Shown here piece after piece: positions 1 to 7,670 of a stretch of 54,729 bases of DNA (its first letter is position 1; each line of letters opens with the position of its first letter). A program made the position numbers and the translations under genes. The notes below the pieces were generated by a model. That model did no database searches, had not been told where the DNA came from, and saw nothing but the letters and a program-made list of their open reading frames with translations. Source of the DNA: Nostoc sp. CHAB 5834 (GTDB lineage Bacteria > Cyanobacteriota > Cyanobacteriia > Cyanobacteriales > Nostocaceae); contig JAIVFU010000034.1 in the NCBI GenBank assembly GCA_020829485.1, positions 13,556 to 68,284 of the forward strand, in the 5' to 3' direction.

Positions 1-258
1 CGAAAGCAAAGGCACGATCTGCACTAGACTTTAGGTCGTAGCCACCGATTCCCCTCCCCGGATCTCCTTGTGCATAAACTGGTGAAAAACTTCCTGCTCT
101 GTTTTTAAGAATCCAGATTGTTCCAGTCCCAGGACGATACAAAGCAAGGTGGTCGAGTTTACCGCTGCTATCGTAATCGAAAGCAAAGGCACGATCTGCA
201 CTAGACTTTAGGTCGTAGCCACCGATTCCCCTCCCCGGATCTCCTTGTGCATAAACTG
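1..258. repeat. 177-bp coding tandem repeat, identical 81-bp blocks at 1-81 and 178-258
   Basis: The first 81 bases of the window recur without a difference at 178-258, a period of 177 bp or 59 codons. The repeat is in frame within the Tat-exported protein. Identity at the DNA level, including third codon positions, shows recent duplication or gene conversion between blades. Confidence 0.9.
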
Positions 259-385
259 CAAAGAACTCAAGCGTCTGTAATGTTAGAGATTGGGCAATCA
301 AAGGTGCGCTTCCTACTGCTGTTACTCCAGTTACAAAACCGCCTGTGATTTTCACAAATTGGCGTCGAGAAAGTTTATCCAACAT
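1..385 (-). CDS. Tat-exported repeat protein, N-terminal part (C-terminus beyond window)
   Basis: The reading frame starts with ATG at 385 and is open to the left edge, giving 128 residues without a stop. Upstream of the ATG lies AGGAAGG, a good ribosome binding site. The N-terminus LDKLSRRQFVKITGG is a twin-arginine (Tat) signal, followed by a hydrophobic Gly/Val/Ala stretch and a possible cleavage after AQS. The mature part consists of a 59-residue repeat that begins VYAQGDPGRGIGGYDLKSS and contains DYDSSGKLDHLALYRPGTG, which resembles the aspartate-rich, FG-GAP/VCBS-like surface repeats that adopt beta-propeller blades. One full repeat and the start of a second are visible. Likely an exported or cell-surface protein; the function cannot be told from this fragment. 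Confidence 0.75.
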   Translation of the reverse strand, partial: MLDKLSRRQFVKITGGFVTGVTAVGSAPLIAQSLTLQTLEFFAVYAQGDPGRGIGGYDLKSSADRAFAFDYDSSGKLDHLALYRPGTGTIWILKNRAGSFSPVYAQGDPGRGIGGYDLKSSADRAFAF

Positions 386-1604
386 AGTAACCTTCCTGTA
401 GAATTAGCAAATTTCAAATTTCTATTGCTAAGTTACGCCTGATGTGAATTAAAAACGCCTATTCTCCCACAAGGGTTTCTAGATTTGCCCAAAATCATTG
501 TTCTGGAACTACCTAGTAAATTACAAGGGTTTCAAGACTTAATTCACATTAAACGTAAATTCATAATTTAGGAACAAAATTAAACCCTGTCAGAAAAAAA
601 TAAACATATTTATTCAGTCATGTTTTCTACTAAGATTCCAAGCAACGCAAAGCATAAGTAGCATAAAACTGCTTCTTGAGATCGTCCTATAATACTAATG
701 TGCATAGCGGCTAATCTAGGTAGTGTCTATACAAGACTAAAAATGTACAGAACAGCATTTAAATGCATATTAGCAGTATCTATAGATTTACAATAGGAGT
801 TAAGCTTAAGAAAATGTAAATTTTTTAACCCATTAGTGACAAGTTAAACCAATTCGCTTTTTCGCCCATTCGCAATTACGTTTTGTGTAAGCGTTGCGTT
901 AGCGAGTCTGCGAGCGTCCGGGGATTTAGATTTAGGCGTTCAATTCGCGTTGCCCTTCAAAGGCTAGGACTTAAACCCCCAAAGTTTGTTAACAATTCAA
1001 AATTCACGCATTAAAGAGAGTTTCAGTCACAGCATTTCCAACCGGACGCTGGAAACGAGGTTTTAAAGGAGTTTGGCCTTAAGTTGACACCAATGAGCAA
1101 TGCGCTTTACCCCTACCGCGCGGTCATTTACCTGAAAACTGCTGTAACTTTTGCATAAATTCTTGATGTTCAGTGGCAGCTAAACCTGCTTGTAACACAG
1201 ATAACACAAAATATTCTAATTTGGCAGTGCTGCATCCATTTTACTACTGGACATGGCGATCCATTTTTGTTGGATACCACTAGAAGAGGCTAGCAAAAGT
1301 GACGCTCAGTTATGGTGCAAGTTTTTGAGAGAAACTCTGAACTGGGCTGAGTAGGATCAGAATAAATACAGTAGCTTACACTATTAGGACTTACGCAAAA
1401 CTCTCTCAAACTCTTATTACTTTGTGTCCTTTGCGTCCTTTGCGGTTCGTTTTTTCATAATTTTGCGTAAGTCCTGACTATTTAGTTTTCAAGATTCAGG
1501 TTTTTAAATAAAGACACTAATAACTAAAAGCCCACACTGTACCCGATCGAGGGTTCAGCATGGGTAATTTATGCCTATAACACTAATGACAGCCTTGATA
1601 TTGG
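386..1604. other. Intergenic region, repeat remnants, no confident gene
   Basis: About 1.2 kb without a convincing gene. It contains a 90-bp inverted-repeat element (1386-1475). Short frames such as 1253-1354 on plus (33 codons) and 1124-1240 on minus (ends LQQFSGK) look protein-like but lack good starts and ribosome binding sites, and may be relics of decayed genes. The stretch 891-927 has the GCGTTAGCGAGTCTGCGAGCG type of dispersed Nostoc repeat. Confidence 0.6.
1386..1475. repeat. MITE-like element with 15-bp perfect terminal inverted repeats
   Basis: AGGACTTACGCAAAA at 1386-1400 is the exact reverse complement of 1461-1475. The 60-bp core carries the direct-repeat string TTTGTGTCCTTTGCGTCCTTTGCGG. 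Size, termini and lack of coding capacity fit a non-autonomous miniature element; no target-site duplication is clear. Confidence 0.7.
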
Positions 1605-2621
1605 CTACCGGAACATACTACTGACTGAGGTATCTTCATGAATCCGCCAGATAGTTTCTCCTAAGAGATTTGCTACTGACAACACCACTAGTTGGGGAAA
1701 GCGATTGTTTTCTGGTATGGGAATTGTATTAGTGACAATCACTTCCTCAAACAAGCCACTAGACAACCGCTCCATCGCTGGTGGAGAGAACACCGCATGA
1801 GTTGCACAGGCGTATACTTGACGCGCTCCTTCTTCACGCAGTAATCGCGCTCCTTCAGCGATCGTGCCTCCAGTGTCGATCATGTCATCCACTAAAACTG
1901 CCGTTTTGCCTTTAACATCGCCGATGATATTTAATACTTCTGCAACATTATGTGCATGACGACGTTTGTCAATAATTGCCAGTGGGGCATCATTCAGTTT
2001 TTTGGCAAATGCTCTGGCTCGCGCTACACCACCAACATCGGGGGAAACAACTACAAGATCGGGCAGTTCTTTGCTTGCTAGATAATCTAGCAATACTGGC
2101 GAACCGTAAACATGGTCAAAGGGGATATCGAAATAGCCTTGAATTTGAGCTGAGTGCAAATCCATTGCTAGAACGCGGTTAGCACCTGCTTCGGTGATCA
2201 AGTTAGCAACTAGCTTGGCGGTTATTGACTCTCTTCCTGCCGTTTTGCGATCGGCACGGGCATAACCATAGTAGGGAATTACTGCCGTCACCTGTCGCGC
2301 AGAAGCTCGACGACAGGCATCAACCATAATCAATAATTCCATTAAATGATCGTTTACGGGTTGACAACATGGCTGGATTAAATAGACATCACAACCCCGA
2401 ATCGATTCTTGGATTTGGACGTAAAGTTCTCCATCCGCAAATCTTTTGCGAATCATTGGCCCCAAGTCCATGCCCACATAACGAGCAACTTCTTGAGACA
2501 GTTGTATATTGGCAGAGCCAGAAAACAGCCGCAGGCGATGATTATCGGTCACTCCTGTTGCAGATGGTTGCACTTTGAAAGTTGCAGAACTGAGCACAGC
2601 AGATCCTCTATGTGCATTCAT
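1605..2621 (-). CDS. prs: Ribose-phosphate pyrophosphokinase (PRPP synthase)
   Basis: Cytoplasmic enzyme that transfers pyrophosphate from ATP to ribose 5-phosphate, giving PRPP for nucleotide, His, Trp and NAD synthesis. The 338-residue protein has the class I PRPP synthase layout: LRLFSGSAN near residue 31, the RKRFADGE loop, PYYGYARADRK (catalytic flexible loop, about residues 117-127), MDLHSAQIQGYFD, and the ribose-phosphate binding loop VLVDDMIDTGGT near residue 245. The N-terminal 28 residues before LRLFSG are longer than in E. coli Prs (315 aa), a common cyanobacterial extension; ATG at 2621 is the only plausible early start. It is transcribed away from the UbiA-type phosphoribosyltransferase gene at 3429, which would consume PRPP. 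Confidence 0.97.
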   Translation of the reverse strand: MNAHRGSAVLSSATFKVQPSATGVTDNHRLRLFSGSANIQLSQEVARYVGMDLGPMIRKRFADGELYVQIQESIRGCDVYLIQPCCQPVNDHLMELLIMVDACRRASARQVTAVIPYYGYARADRKTAGRESITAKLVANLITEAGANRVLAMDLHSAQIQGYFDIPFDHVYGSPVLLDYLASKELPDLVVVSPDVGGVARARAFAKKLNDAPLAIIDKRRHAHNVAEVLNIIGDVKGKTAVLVDDMIDTGGTIAEGARLLREEGARQVYACATHAVFSPPAMERLSSGLFEEVIVTNTIPIPENNRFPQLVVLSVANLLGETIWRIHEDTSVSSMFR

Positions 2622-3428
2622 AGCAATATTATCATTGGAGATTTAATAGATTTAACCGAGAAATCGCCTAAAAAAACATCTGTGAGTTTTGTTAAAGCTT
2701 CCATACAAAATTTAAACATTTTTCCATAAAATTATCATTCGCTTATTGTCTAGCCCTCTTAGCAAACAAGCTATTGATAGCTTAACTGACATTAAGCCCG
2801 TCCACTAGGTCTATAAGTTCAAATTTTTTGGGTTGAGCTAAACATTAGTGTAATAGATTCTTCTAAACCGCGTCTATCTTGAAACCTGTAGTTCTTCGGT
2901 GATGAAAAGGATTTGCCCTCATCCCCCAAATCTGGGATTCGGGGAGCCAGAATTTCAAAGTCCCTCTCCCAGATATGGGAGAGGGATTTAGGGTGAGGGC
3001 AAAAACTACGGTTTTCAACTTAGATGAGGTTTAACTACCTTATTTATAGCTGACAGTAAAGTATTCACAACTTAAGTGATATTGAACTTTGTTCTCATAC
3101 AGTATAGCACCCGTGACTAAGTATTTAAATTGTGATTTATTATTTTACGAATTACGTATTGACAAAAAGCAATAATTAGATATTCTATAAAAGGCTAGCA
3201 ATATACACAATTAAGTAAGGTTTTAAATAAAGTTTTAATAAATCTTAAATAAAGATTTATTAAAAACCTTCTTAATGATACCAAAACATTACTCAGAAGG
3301 GGTAATATCAACTTAATTATTAAATAAAAGTTTGTAAACATTGTTACTTAAGTAAATTTTAATTAAATCTAGAAAAATTGTTTAGTTTAATTCCATTCTA
3401 CTGACACATAAAAGCGGGAAGCATACTT
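2622..3428. other. Divergent intergenic region between prs and the UbiA-type gene
   Basis: About 800 bp that must hold the prs promoter (left part) and the promoter of the plus-strand cluster (right part). The segment 3100-3420 is very AT-rich, fitting a promoter or leader, but no motif can be assigned with confidence. The middle holds the repeat element at 2912-3003. Confidence 0.5.
2912..3003. repeat. Inverted-repeat element with strong internal hairpin
   Basis: TTTGCCCTCA (2912-2921) pairs with TGAGGGCAAA (2994-3003); inside it TCCCTCTCCCA (2961-2971) and TGGGAGAGGGA (2976-2986) form a perfect 11-bp stem with a 4-base loop. The outer flanks CTGTAGTT and AACTACGG extend the symmetry imperfectly. 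This is a non-coding dispersed-repeat type common in Nostocales. Confidence 0.65.
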
Positions 3429-4415
3429 ATGGACTCTCGACCTACTTCAGTAGTAGAAAAATCTTTAACTGCCATAGTAAGTAGTTCCAAGAAGTCGTCG
3501 TATTATTTAGCTGCTATGCGACCGCGACAATGGACAAAAAACCTGGTGGTGTTTGCAGCACCCTTGTTTGCATTTAGCATCAATCTGCAATCTCTGCTAG
3601 GTAGCTTATTAGCATTTGTATTATTTTGCTGTGCATCAAGTGGCTTCTACTTAATCAATGACATCGCAGATATTGAATCTGACCGTCAGCATCCTGTCAA
3701 ATGTAAGCGGCCAATTGCGGCTGGATTAGTTAGCATCCGTGTTGCTAGTGGTATGGCATTGGTGCTGTTGGGTAGTGCTCTGATTTTTGGGTGGTTGCGA
3801 TCGCCCCAGTTGGGTGCAGCCATAACTGCATACGCCCTGTTGCAGATCGCCTATAATCTGCGACTCAAACGGATGGTGATTTTAGATGTTGGGGCGATCG
3901 CTACCGGATTTGTTCTCCGAGCCTATGCCGGTGCTGCTGCTACCGGCATTGTTTTATCTAGTTGGTTTTTAATTTGCACTGCAATGCTAGCGCTATTCTT
4001 AGGTATTGAAAAGCGCAAAGCAGAACTACGGTTAGCACAAATTAAAGGCAACAAGCCGCGTTCTGTCCTCAAATACTATTCCTTGCCCCTACTGGCTCGC
4101 ATGGAAAATGTCGTCACTACTTGTACGGTTGTCACCTATACTCTTTGGAGTGCAGGCCCTTACTTGCATGGAGCACGCACCTCTTGGATGCTACTCACTT
4201 TGCCGTTTGTTTTCTATGGAATTTTTCGCTATCAACTACTGAGTGATCCTCAGATGATTGCCAGTTACAGTGACGACGCGATCGAGCAAGGTGGACGCAG
4301 TGAAAGGCCAGAAGAAGTTTTACTGAAAGATTTACCCATCTTATTAACTGTTATTGGTTGGGTGATAACTTGCTTTATAATTCTTTTGCTCAAACAGCAA
4401 GGGCTGATCGAATAA
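3429..4415 (+). CDS. UbiA-family polyprenyl-phosphate phosphoribosyltransferase (DPPR synthase-like)
   Basis: Polytopic membrane enzyme of 328 residues in the UbiA prenyltransferase superfamily. The MRPRQWTKNLVVFAAPLFA start of the domain (about residue 30), the first Asp motif N77DIAD81IESD85, and RPIAAG shortly after are the signature of decaprenyl-phosphate phosphoribosyltransferase (mycobacterial Rv3806c type), which joins PRPP to a polyprenyl phosphate and releases pyrophosphate. Eight or nine hydrophobic segments are visible. ATG 3429 follows GGAAG. It leads a cluster with a HAD phosphatase (36 bp downstream), an SMR-like protein and a GT-C glycosyltransferase, and faces away from prs, whose product it would use. 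Lipid and product identity are inferred from the family. Confidence 0.85.
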   Translation: MDSRPTSVVEKSLTAIVSSSKKSSYYLAAMRPRQWTKNLVVFAAPLFAFSINLQSLLGSLLAFVLFCCASSGFYLINDIADIESDRQHPVKCKRPIAAGLVSIRVASGMALVLLGSALIFGWLRSPQLGAAITAYALLQIAYNLRLKRMVILDVGAIATGFVLRAYAGAAATGIVLSSWFLICTAMLALFLGIEKRKAELRLAQIKGNKPRSVLKYYSLPLLARMENVVTTCTVVTYTLWSAGPYLHGARTSWMLLTLPFVFYGIFRYQLLSDPQMIASYSDDAIEQGGRSERPEEVLLKDLPILLTVIGWVITCFIILLLKQQGLIE

Positions 4416-4451
4416 AGTTAATAGCAGAATTTTTGGCCAGGGAGTTTGTGG

Positions 4452-5036
4452 ATGAAAAATCTCAAAGCTTTTTTGATGAAGTGGCGCAAATTGCGTTTTA
4501 AAGAGAAACGCCATAGGCTTCCACGACACGTCCATACACTCGCTCAAATAAAAATTGACGAAATCAAGATTTGTGGTGTTAAAGGAATAATTCTCGATTT
4601 AGATAACACTATTATTTCTGAAGATGATCGCTACCTATCTCCTTGTGCAGAAGATTGGATTCAACAAGCAAAGTTAGCCGGATTGCAATTTTTTATCCTC
4701 TCAAATGGGAAACGTCGCTATCGCGTCAAATATTGGTCTCATCGTCTTGATATTCCAGCGCTCAGTCCAGCGAAAAAACCCTTTCGCGCTGCATTTCGAC
4801 ATGCAATAGTTTATATGCGCTTACCAGCAAAACATGTACTCGTCATTGGTGATAGTTTACATACTGATTTTGTAGGATCACTGCTTTGTGGATGTGGTTA
4901 CATGCAAGTTGCCAGCCTACCGCACCCACCCCGATGGTGGGAAAAACTTGCTGGTAAATGGGTGCAAATACCTTATCCATCTGGAGGAGAACTTTGGGAT
5001 TTTGACGGTGCTGGTGGCTATGAAAGCTTCTTATAA
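4452..5036 (+). CDS. YqeG-family HAD IIIA-type phosphatase
   Basis: Predicted 194-residue soluble or membrane-associated phosphatase. HAD motif I is ILDLDNT with nucleophile D49 and acid/base D51, motif II is the Ser of LSNGK, a Lys-rich stretch (SPAKKPF) supplies motif III, and motif IV is VIGDSLHTD. This is the YqeG/GEP4 arrangement, a family that includes phosphatidylglycerophosphate phosphatases. An upstream TTG at 4446 is possible, but ATG 4452 sits seven bases after GGGAG and is preferred. Because it lies between a phosphoribosyltransferase and a transporter-like gene, it could alternatively remove the 5-phosphate from polyprenyl-phosphoryl-phosphoribose; that is context inference only. 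Confidence 0.85.
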   Translation: MKNLKAFLMKWRKLRFKEKRHRLPRHVHTLAQIKIDEIKICGVKGIILDLDNTIISEDDRYLSPCAEDWIQQAKLAGLQFFILSNGKRRYRVKYWSHRLDIPALSPAKKPFRAAFRHAIVYMRLPAKHVLVIGDSLHTDFVGSLLCGCGYMQVASLPHPPRWWEKLAGKWVQIPYPSGGELWDFDGAGGYESFL

Positions 5037-5088
5037 ATTGCTCTTTTTTTCAAAAAATATTACCTTGTAAAGTAACTAAATTTTTACC

Positions 5089-5424
5089 ATGAATAACCAG
5101 ATAGTTTTTAGTTTACTGGTTCTAATCACAGTAGGATTAAATACACTTGCTCAAAATCTATTGAAACTAGGAGCAGGACAAAATCCGTTAAATATCTATT
5201 TACTAGGAGGAATTTGTACTTATGGTCTGAGTACGATTTTTTACGTTTTGGTTTTAGGAAAGCTGAATTTATCTGTTGCCTATCCAGTAGTAATAGGGTT
5301 AACAATTATATTCACAATGATTACTGGCGCTGTAATTTTGCGAGAAAAAATCTTAGTTGTGCAATGGTTAGGAGCTGGTTTGATGTTGAGTGGGATCGGG
5401 GCAATTGCTTTAGGTAAGCATTGA
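5089..5424 (+). CDS. SMR/EamA-like four-helix membrane protein, possible lipid-sugar flippase subunit
   Basis: Small 111-residue protein with four hydrophobic segments (about residues 5-22, 34-54, 59-79, 87-107), the size and topology of the small multidrug resistance and ArnE/ArnF families. The motif LNLSVAYPVVIGLTII in helix 3 is typical of EamA/SMR half-transporters, and the C-terminal GxxLMLSGIG helix fits a dimerization helix. The conserved membrane Glu of drug-exporting SMR proteins near the first helix is not seen (here N18/Q22), which favours an ArnE-like lipid-linked sugar flippase over a drug pump. It lies 52 bp after the HAD gene and before the GT-C enzyme. Substrate is inferred. 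Confidence 0.75.
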   Translation: MNNQIVFSLLVLITVGLNTLAQNLLKLGAGQNPLNIYLLGGICTYGLSTIFYVLVLGKLNLSVAYPVVIGLTIIFTMITGAVILREKILVVQWLGAGLMLSGIGAIALGKH

Positions 5425-5758
5425 TTAGTAGTCTGTCAAGCAAGCTAGTTTTAAGGGTTTGTATTAAGGACTTTAGTGCCTATAAAACAAGGACTAAAGT
5501 CCTTAATACTAACTTTTTCACCCCTCAATTAAAAGCTCACAGACTATTCTATATGGTTTATTTTGCCGATTTTGCCAAAGGTATTTATTTAACTAAAAGA
5601 GCCAGGACGTAAAACCCTTTATCCTAAGAATACTAATAACCTATACTTAACTCATCACATTGATTTGAAGCAATTGCTTTATTCCTTATGCCGAAAGTTG
5701 GATTTAATTAAGATGTGCAGTAGTGATTACTGTAGTGTCATAAAAAGGAAATAAAATT
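5425..5758. other. Intergenic region with a perfect 17-bp hairpin
   Basis: The region carries the hairpin at 5461-5509 and an AT-rich leader. AAAGGA at about 5745 is the ribosome binding site of the next gene. No other gene is visible. Confidence 0.6.
5461..5509. repeat. Perfect 17-bp inverted repeat, 15-base loop
   Basis: GTATTAAGGACTTTAGT (5461-5477) is the exact reverse complement of 5493-5509. The AAGGACT...AGTCCTT core is a dispersed cyanobacterial repeat, seen again near 35970 as GAGGACTAAAGTCCTC. It may act as a transcription barrier between the SMR-like and GT-C genes, but no T-run follows directly. Confidence 0.8.
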
Positions 5759-7339
5759 ATGATTAAAATTTTAAACCAGAGATCGTCAAGATATTATCTA
5801 TCTATTTTAATAGTGATTATTTTGGGTGTTTTCCTACGTTTTTTTTTGTTGACGAAACAGAGTCTTTGGTATGATGAGGGCTTGACCTTAACTCTTTCTG
5901 ATGCCTCGACACTTCAAGAGAGCATTGCGAAAGTAAGCTCGGTAGGAAATAGTGATAGATTTCAACCACTATACTTTATAGTTCTATTTTTGTGGCGTCA
6001 GATATTTGGTGAAAGTGAATTTGCCCTTCGCTCACTCTCTGCTGTTTTAGGAATTGCTTCAACTATCGTTTTATTCTTTACTGCTTTGCGAGTATATGGA
6101 AAAAAGCACGCTTTCTGGTCTTTGCTAATTTTGACATTTAGTTCTTTCTGTGTATACTACAGCCAAGAAGCAAGAATTTATGCCTTAGCAATGTTTATAG
6201 CTTCAATTCAACTATATTTCTTCAGCCCTGCATTAGTTAAAAATAAAGATAATAAAAATAAAGATAATCAAGTTATTTCAATATGGCTATTCAGTATTTT
6301 TACTGCCGTAGGAATTTTTAGTAATATTAACTTCTGCTTTTCCACTATAGCTCTATGTCTTTCTCATCTTGCTATCTATAGAAAATTAAAGCAATGGCTG
6401 CAATGGTGGCTTCCTGCTACGTTTTTATCTTTACCGTCAGTTTTATATTACCTGACTTTACCTGGAGCTACTGATCCCGAAAGCATTACAGTTTCTCGTT
6501 TGGGATTCCCCATAATTCAAAATATTATTTTTGTGCTACATGGAATTTTAGTGGGGACAACTTATGGGCCTTCAATGGAGCAGTTGCGAGGCGATGATAA
6601 AGCACAGGTTGTGCTTCGTTACTGGCCTCACATACTTTTATTGGTGATTGTCGGTAGTGTAATTTTTCTGGCTTTAATAAAAGTTTTATTGAGACACAAA
6701 AAAAATAACAGAGAGCAGCATCCTGATTACTTCTTTGCTTCTGTTGTTGTCATGGCATTTTTACTAGGATTACTCTTAGCTATAGTTACCAAATTTAATT
6801 GGGTACCGCGTCACTCTTATTTTCTTTGGTTCCCACTTGCTATGCTTATTCCATCAGCTTTGAGTCAAATACCTGGTATTACTCCAAAGCGCTATGGAGT
6901 GTCTCATTTGGCTCGAATTGCTGTCATATCTCTGATAGTTCTGAATATTTATTCTCTTTGTAACTACTACTTTAATGATGACTATCAAAAAGATGACTAC
7001 CGCTCTGCAATCCAATACATTATAAAAAATCGTTCATCTTCGACGAAATCTGTAGTTTTATTTGGTAATCTCAGATTATTTAGATACTATGGTGACACTC
7101 TAACTTTGAATGGACAGAATTTAGGGAATCAGTTAAGGAAGGGGATTACTGATGAAAATTTTGCAGGAAAGATTGAAAAATTAACAAATAGTGCGGACAC
7201 AGTTTTGCTCGTAGTTAATCGTGAACATCTATTTCCCAAAGGATTGATTCAAAAAGAGATGAGCGATTTGTATAACCTGGATTCTCAAGTTAATTTTACA
7301 TATTTCAAAATCTATCGTTTTCCCAAGAAGAAAAATTGA
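5759..7339 (+). CDS. GT-C glycosyltransferase, family 39/83 (ArnT/PMT)-like
   Basis: Large polytopic membrane protein (526 residues, about ten to twelve hydrophobic segments) with a soluble C-terminal part from about residue 420. The first periplasmic loop has SLWYD39E40G, the acidic motif of lipid-phosphate-sugar-dependent GT-C enzymes, and the next loop has YYSQEARIYAL, typical of cyanobacterial GT39-like proteins. Such enzymes transfer a sugar from polyprenyl phosphate on the outer face of the membrane to protein, lipid or polysaccharide. With the upstream phosphoribosyltransferase, phosphatase and SMR-like genes, the likely donor is a polyprenyl-phospho-pentose. The acceptor is unknown. 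A 21-bp unit is duplicated across its stop codon. Confidence 0.8.
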   Translation: MIKILNQRSSRYYLSILIVIILGVFLRFFLLTKQSLWYDEGLTLTLSDASTLQESIAKVSSVGNSDRFQPLYFIVLFLWRQIFGESEFALRSLSAVLGIASTIVLFFTALRVYGKKHAFWSLLILTFSSFCVYYSQEARIYALAMFIASIQLYFFSPALVKNKDNKNKDNQVISIWLFSIFTAVGIFSNINFCFSTIALCLSHLAIYRKLKQWLQWWLPATFLSLPSVLYYLTLPGATDPESITVSRLGFPIIQNIIFVLHGILVGTTYGPSMEQLRGDDKAQVVLRYWPHILLLVIVGSVIFLALIKVLLRHKKNNREQHPDYFFASVVVMAFLLGLLLAIVTKFNWVPRHSYFLWFPLAMLIPSALSQIPGITPKRYGVSHLARIAVISLIVLNIYSLCNYYFNDDYQKDDYRSAIQYIIKNRSSSTKSVVLFGNLRLFRYYGDTLTLNGQNLGNQLRKGITDENFAGKIEKLTNSADTVLLVVNREHLFPKGLIQKEMSDLYNLDSQVNFTYFKIYRFPKKKN

Positions 7340-7367
7340 ATTGGAGAGAAGAAAAATTGAATTGGAG
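7326..7367 (+). repeat. 21-bp tandem duplication across the stop codon of the GT-C gene
   Basis: The 21-base unit at 7326-7346 (begins AGAAGAAAAATTG) is repeated exactly at 7347-7367. The TGA stop (7337-7339) lies in the first unit, so the second lies in the 3' untranslated part. Confidence 0.85.
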
Positions 7368-7670
7368 ATTGGACATTTTGAAGTTATGTAAGTAAGTCGG
7401 TGAGAATAAATCAAACTAGATTAAGTAATGTAAAAAATATTGAGATTAGTCCTCTCTACGAGACGCTGCGCGTAGCTTGCTTCCCCGCAGGGGTACACTA
7501 CAAACCTTGAATTATTCACGCCGCTCTACTTAGTCCGAAACAGGCTTGCTCTAGTGGGGGACTACCCGTTGAGTATAGTAGAATATTGCCGCAGGTAACT
7601 GTCTGTCGCCTCTAGGACTTAATCTTTGTGGGTGATCTCCTCAGTTGCTACTACACTCAATTAATCGATC
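7340..7670. other. Intergenic region, mostly a dispersed repeat element
   Basis: Apart from the MITE-like element 7389-7531, the rest (7532-7670) is ordinary leader for the kinase gene; no promoter motif can be named. Confidence 0.5.
7389..7531. repeat. MITE-like element family A, copy 1
   Basis: The ends TAAGTAAGTCGGTGAGAATAA and TTATTCACGCCGCTCTACTTA are imperfect inverted repeats. The same left end (with AAATCAAACTAGATTAA) and the same right end (CTACAAACCTTGAATTATTC) recur at 35859-36022, but the centre differs: here it is CTCTCTACGAGACGCTGCGCG followed by GTAGCTTGCTTCCCCGCAGG, itself a short dispersed repeat. Confidence 0.8.

Noticed and set aside
1124..1354. Short peptides LEYFVLSVLQAGLAATEHQE (minus) and MAIHFCWIPLEEASKSDAQL (plus)
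   Set aside because: Protein-like but under 40 codons, with no ribosome binding site or recognisable family; likely relics.
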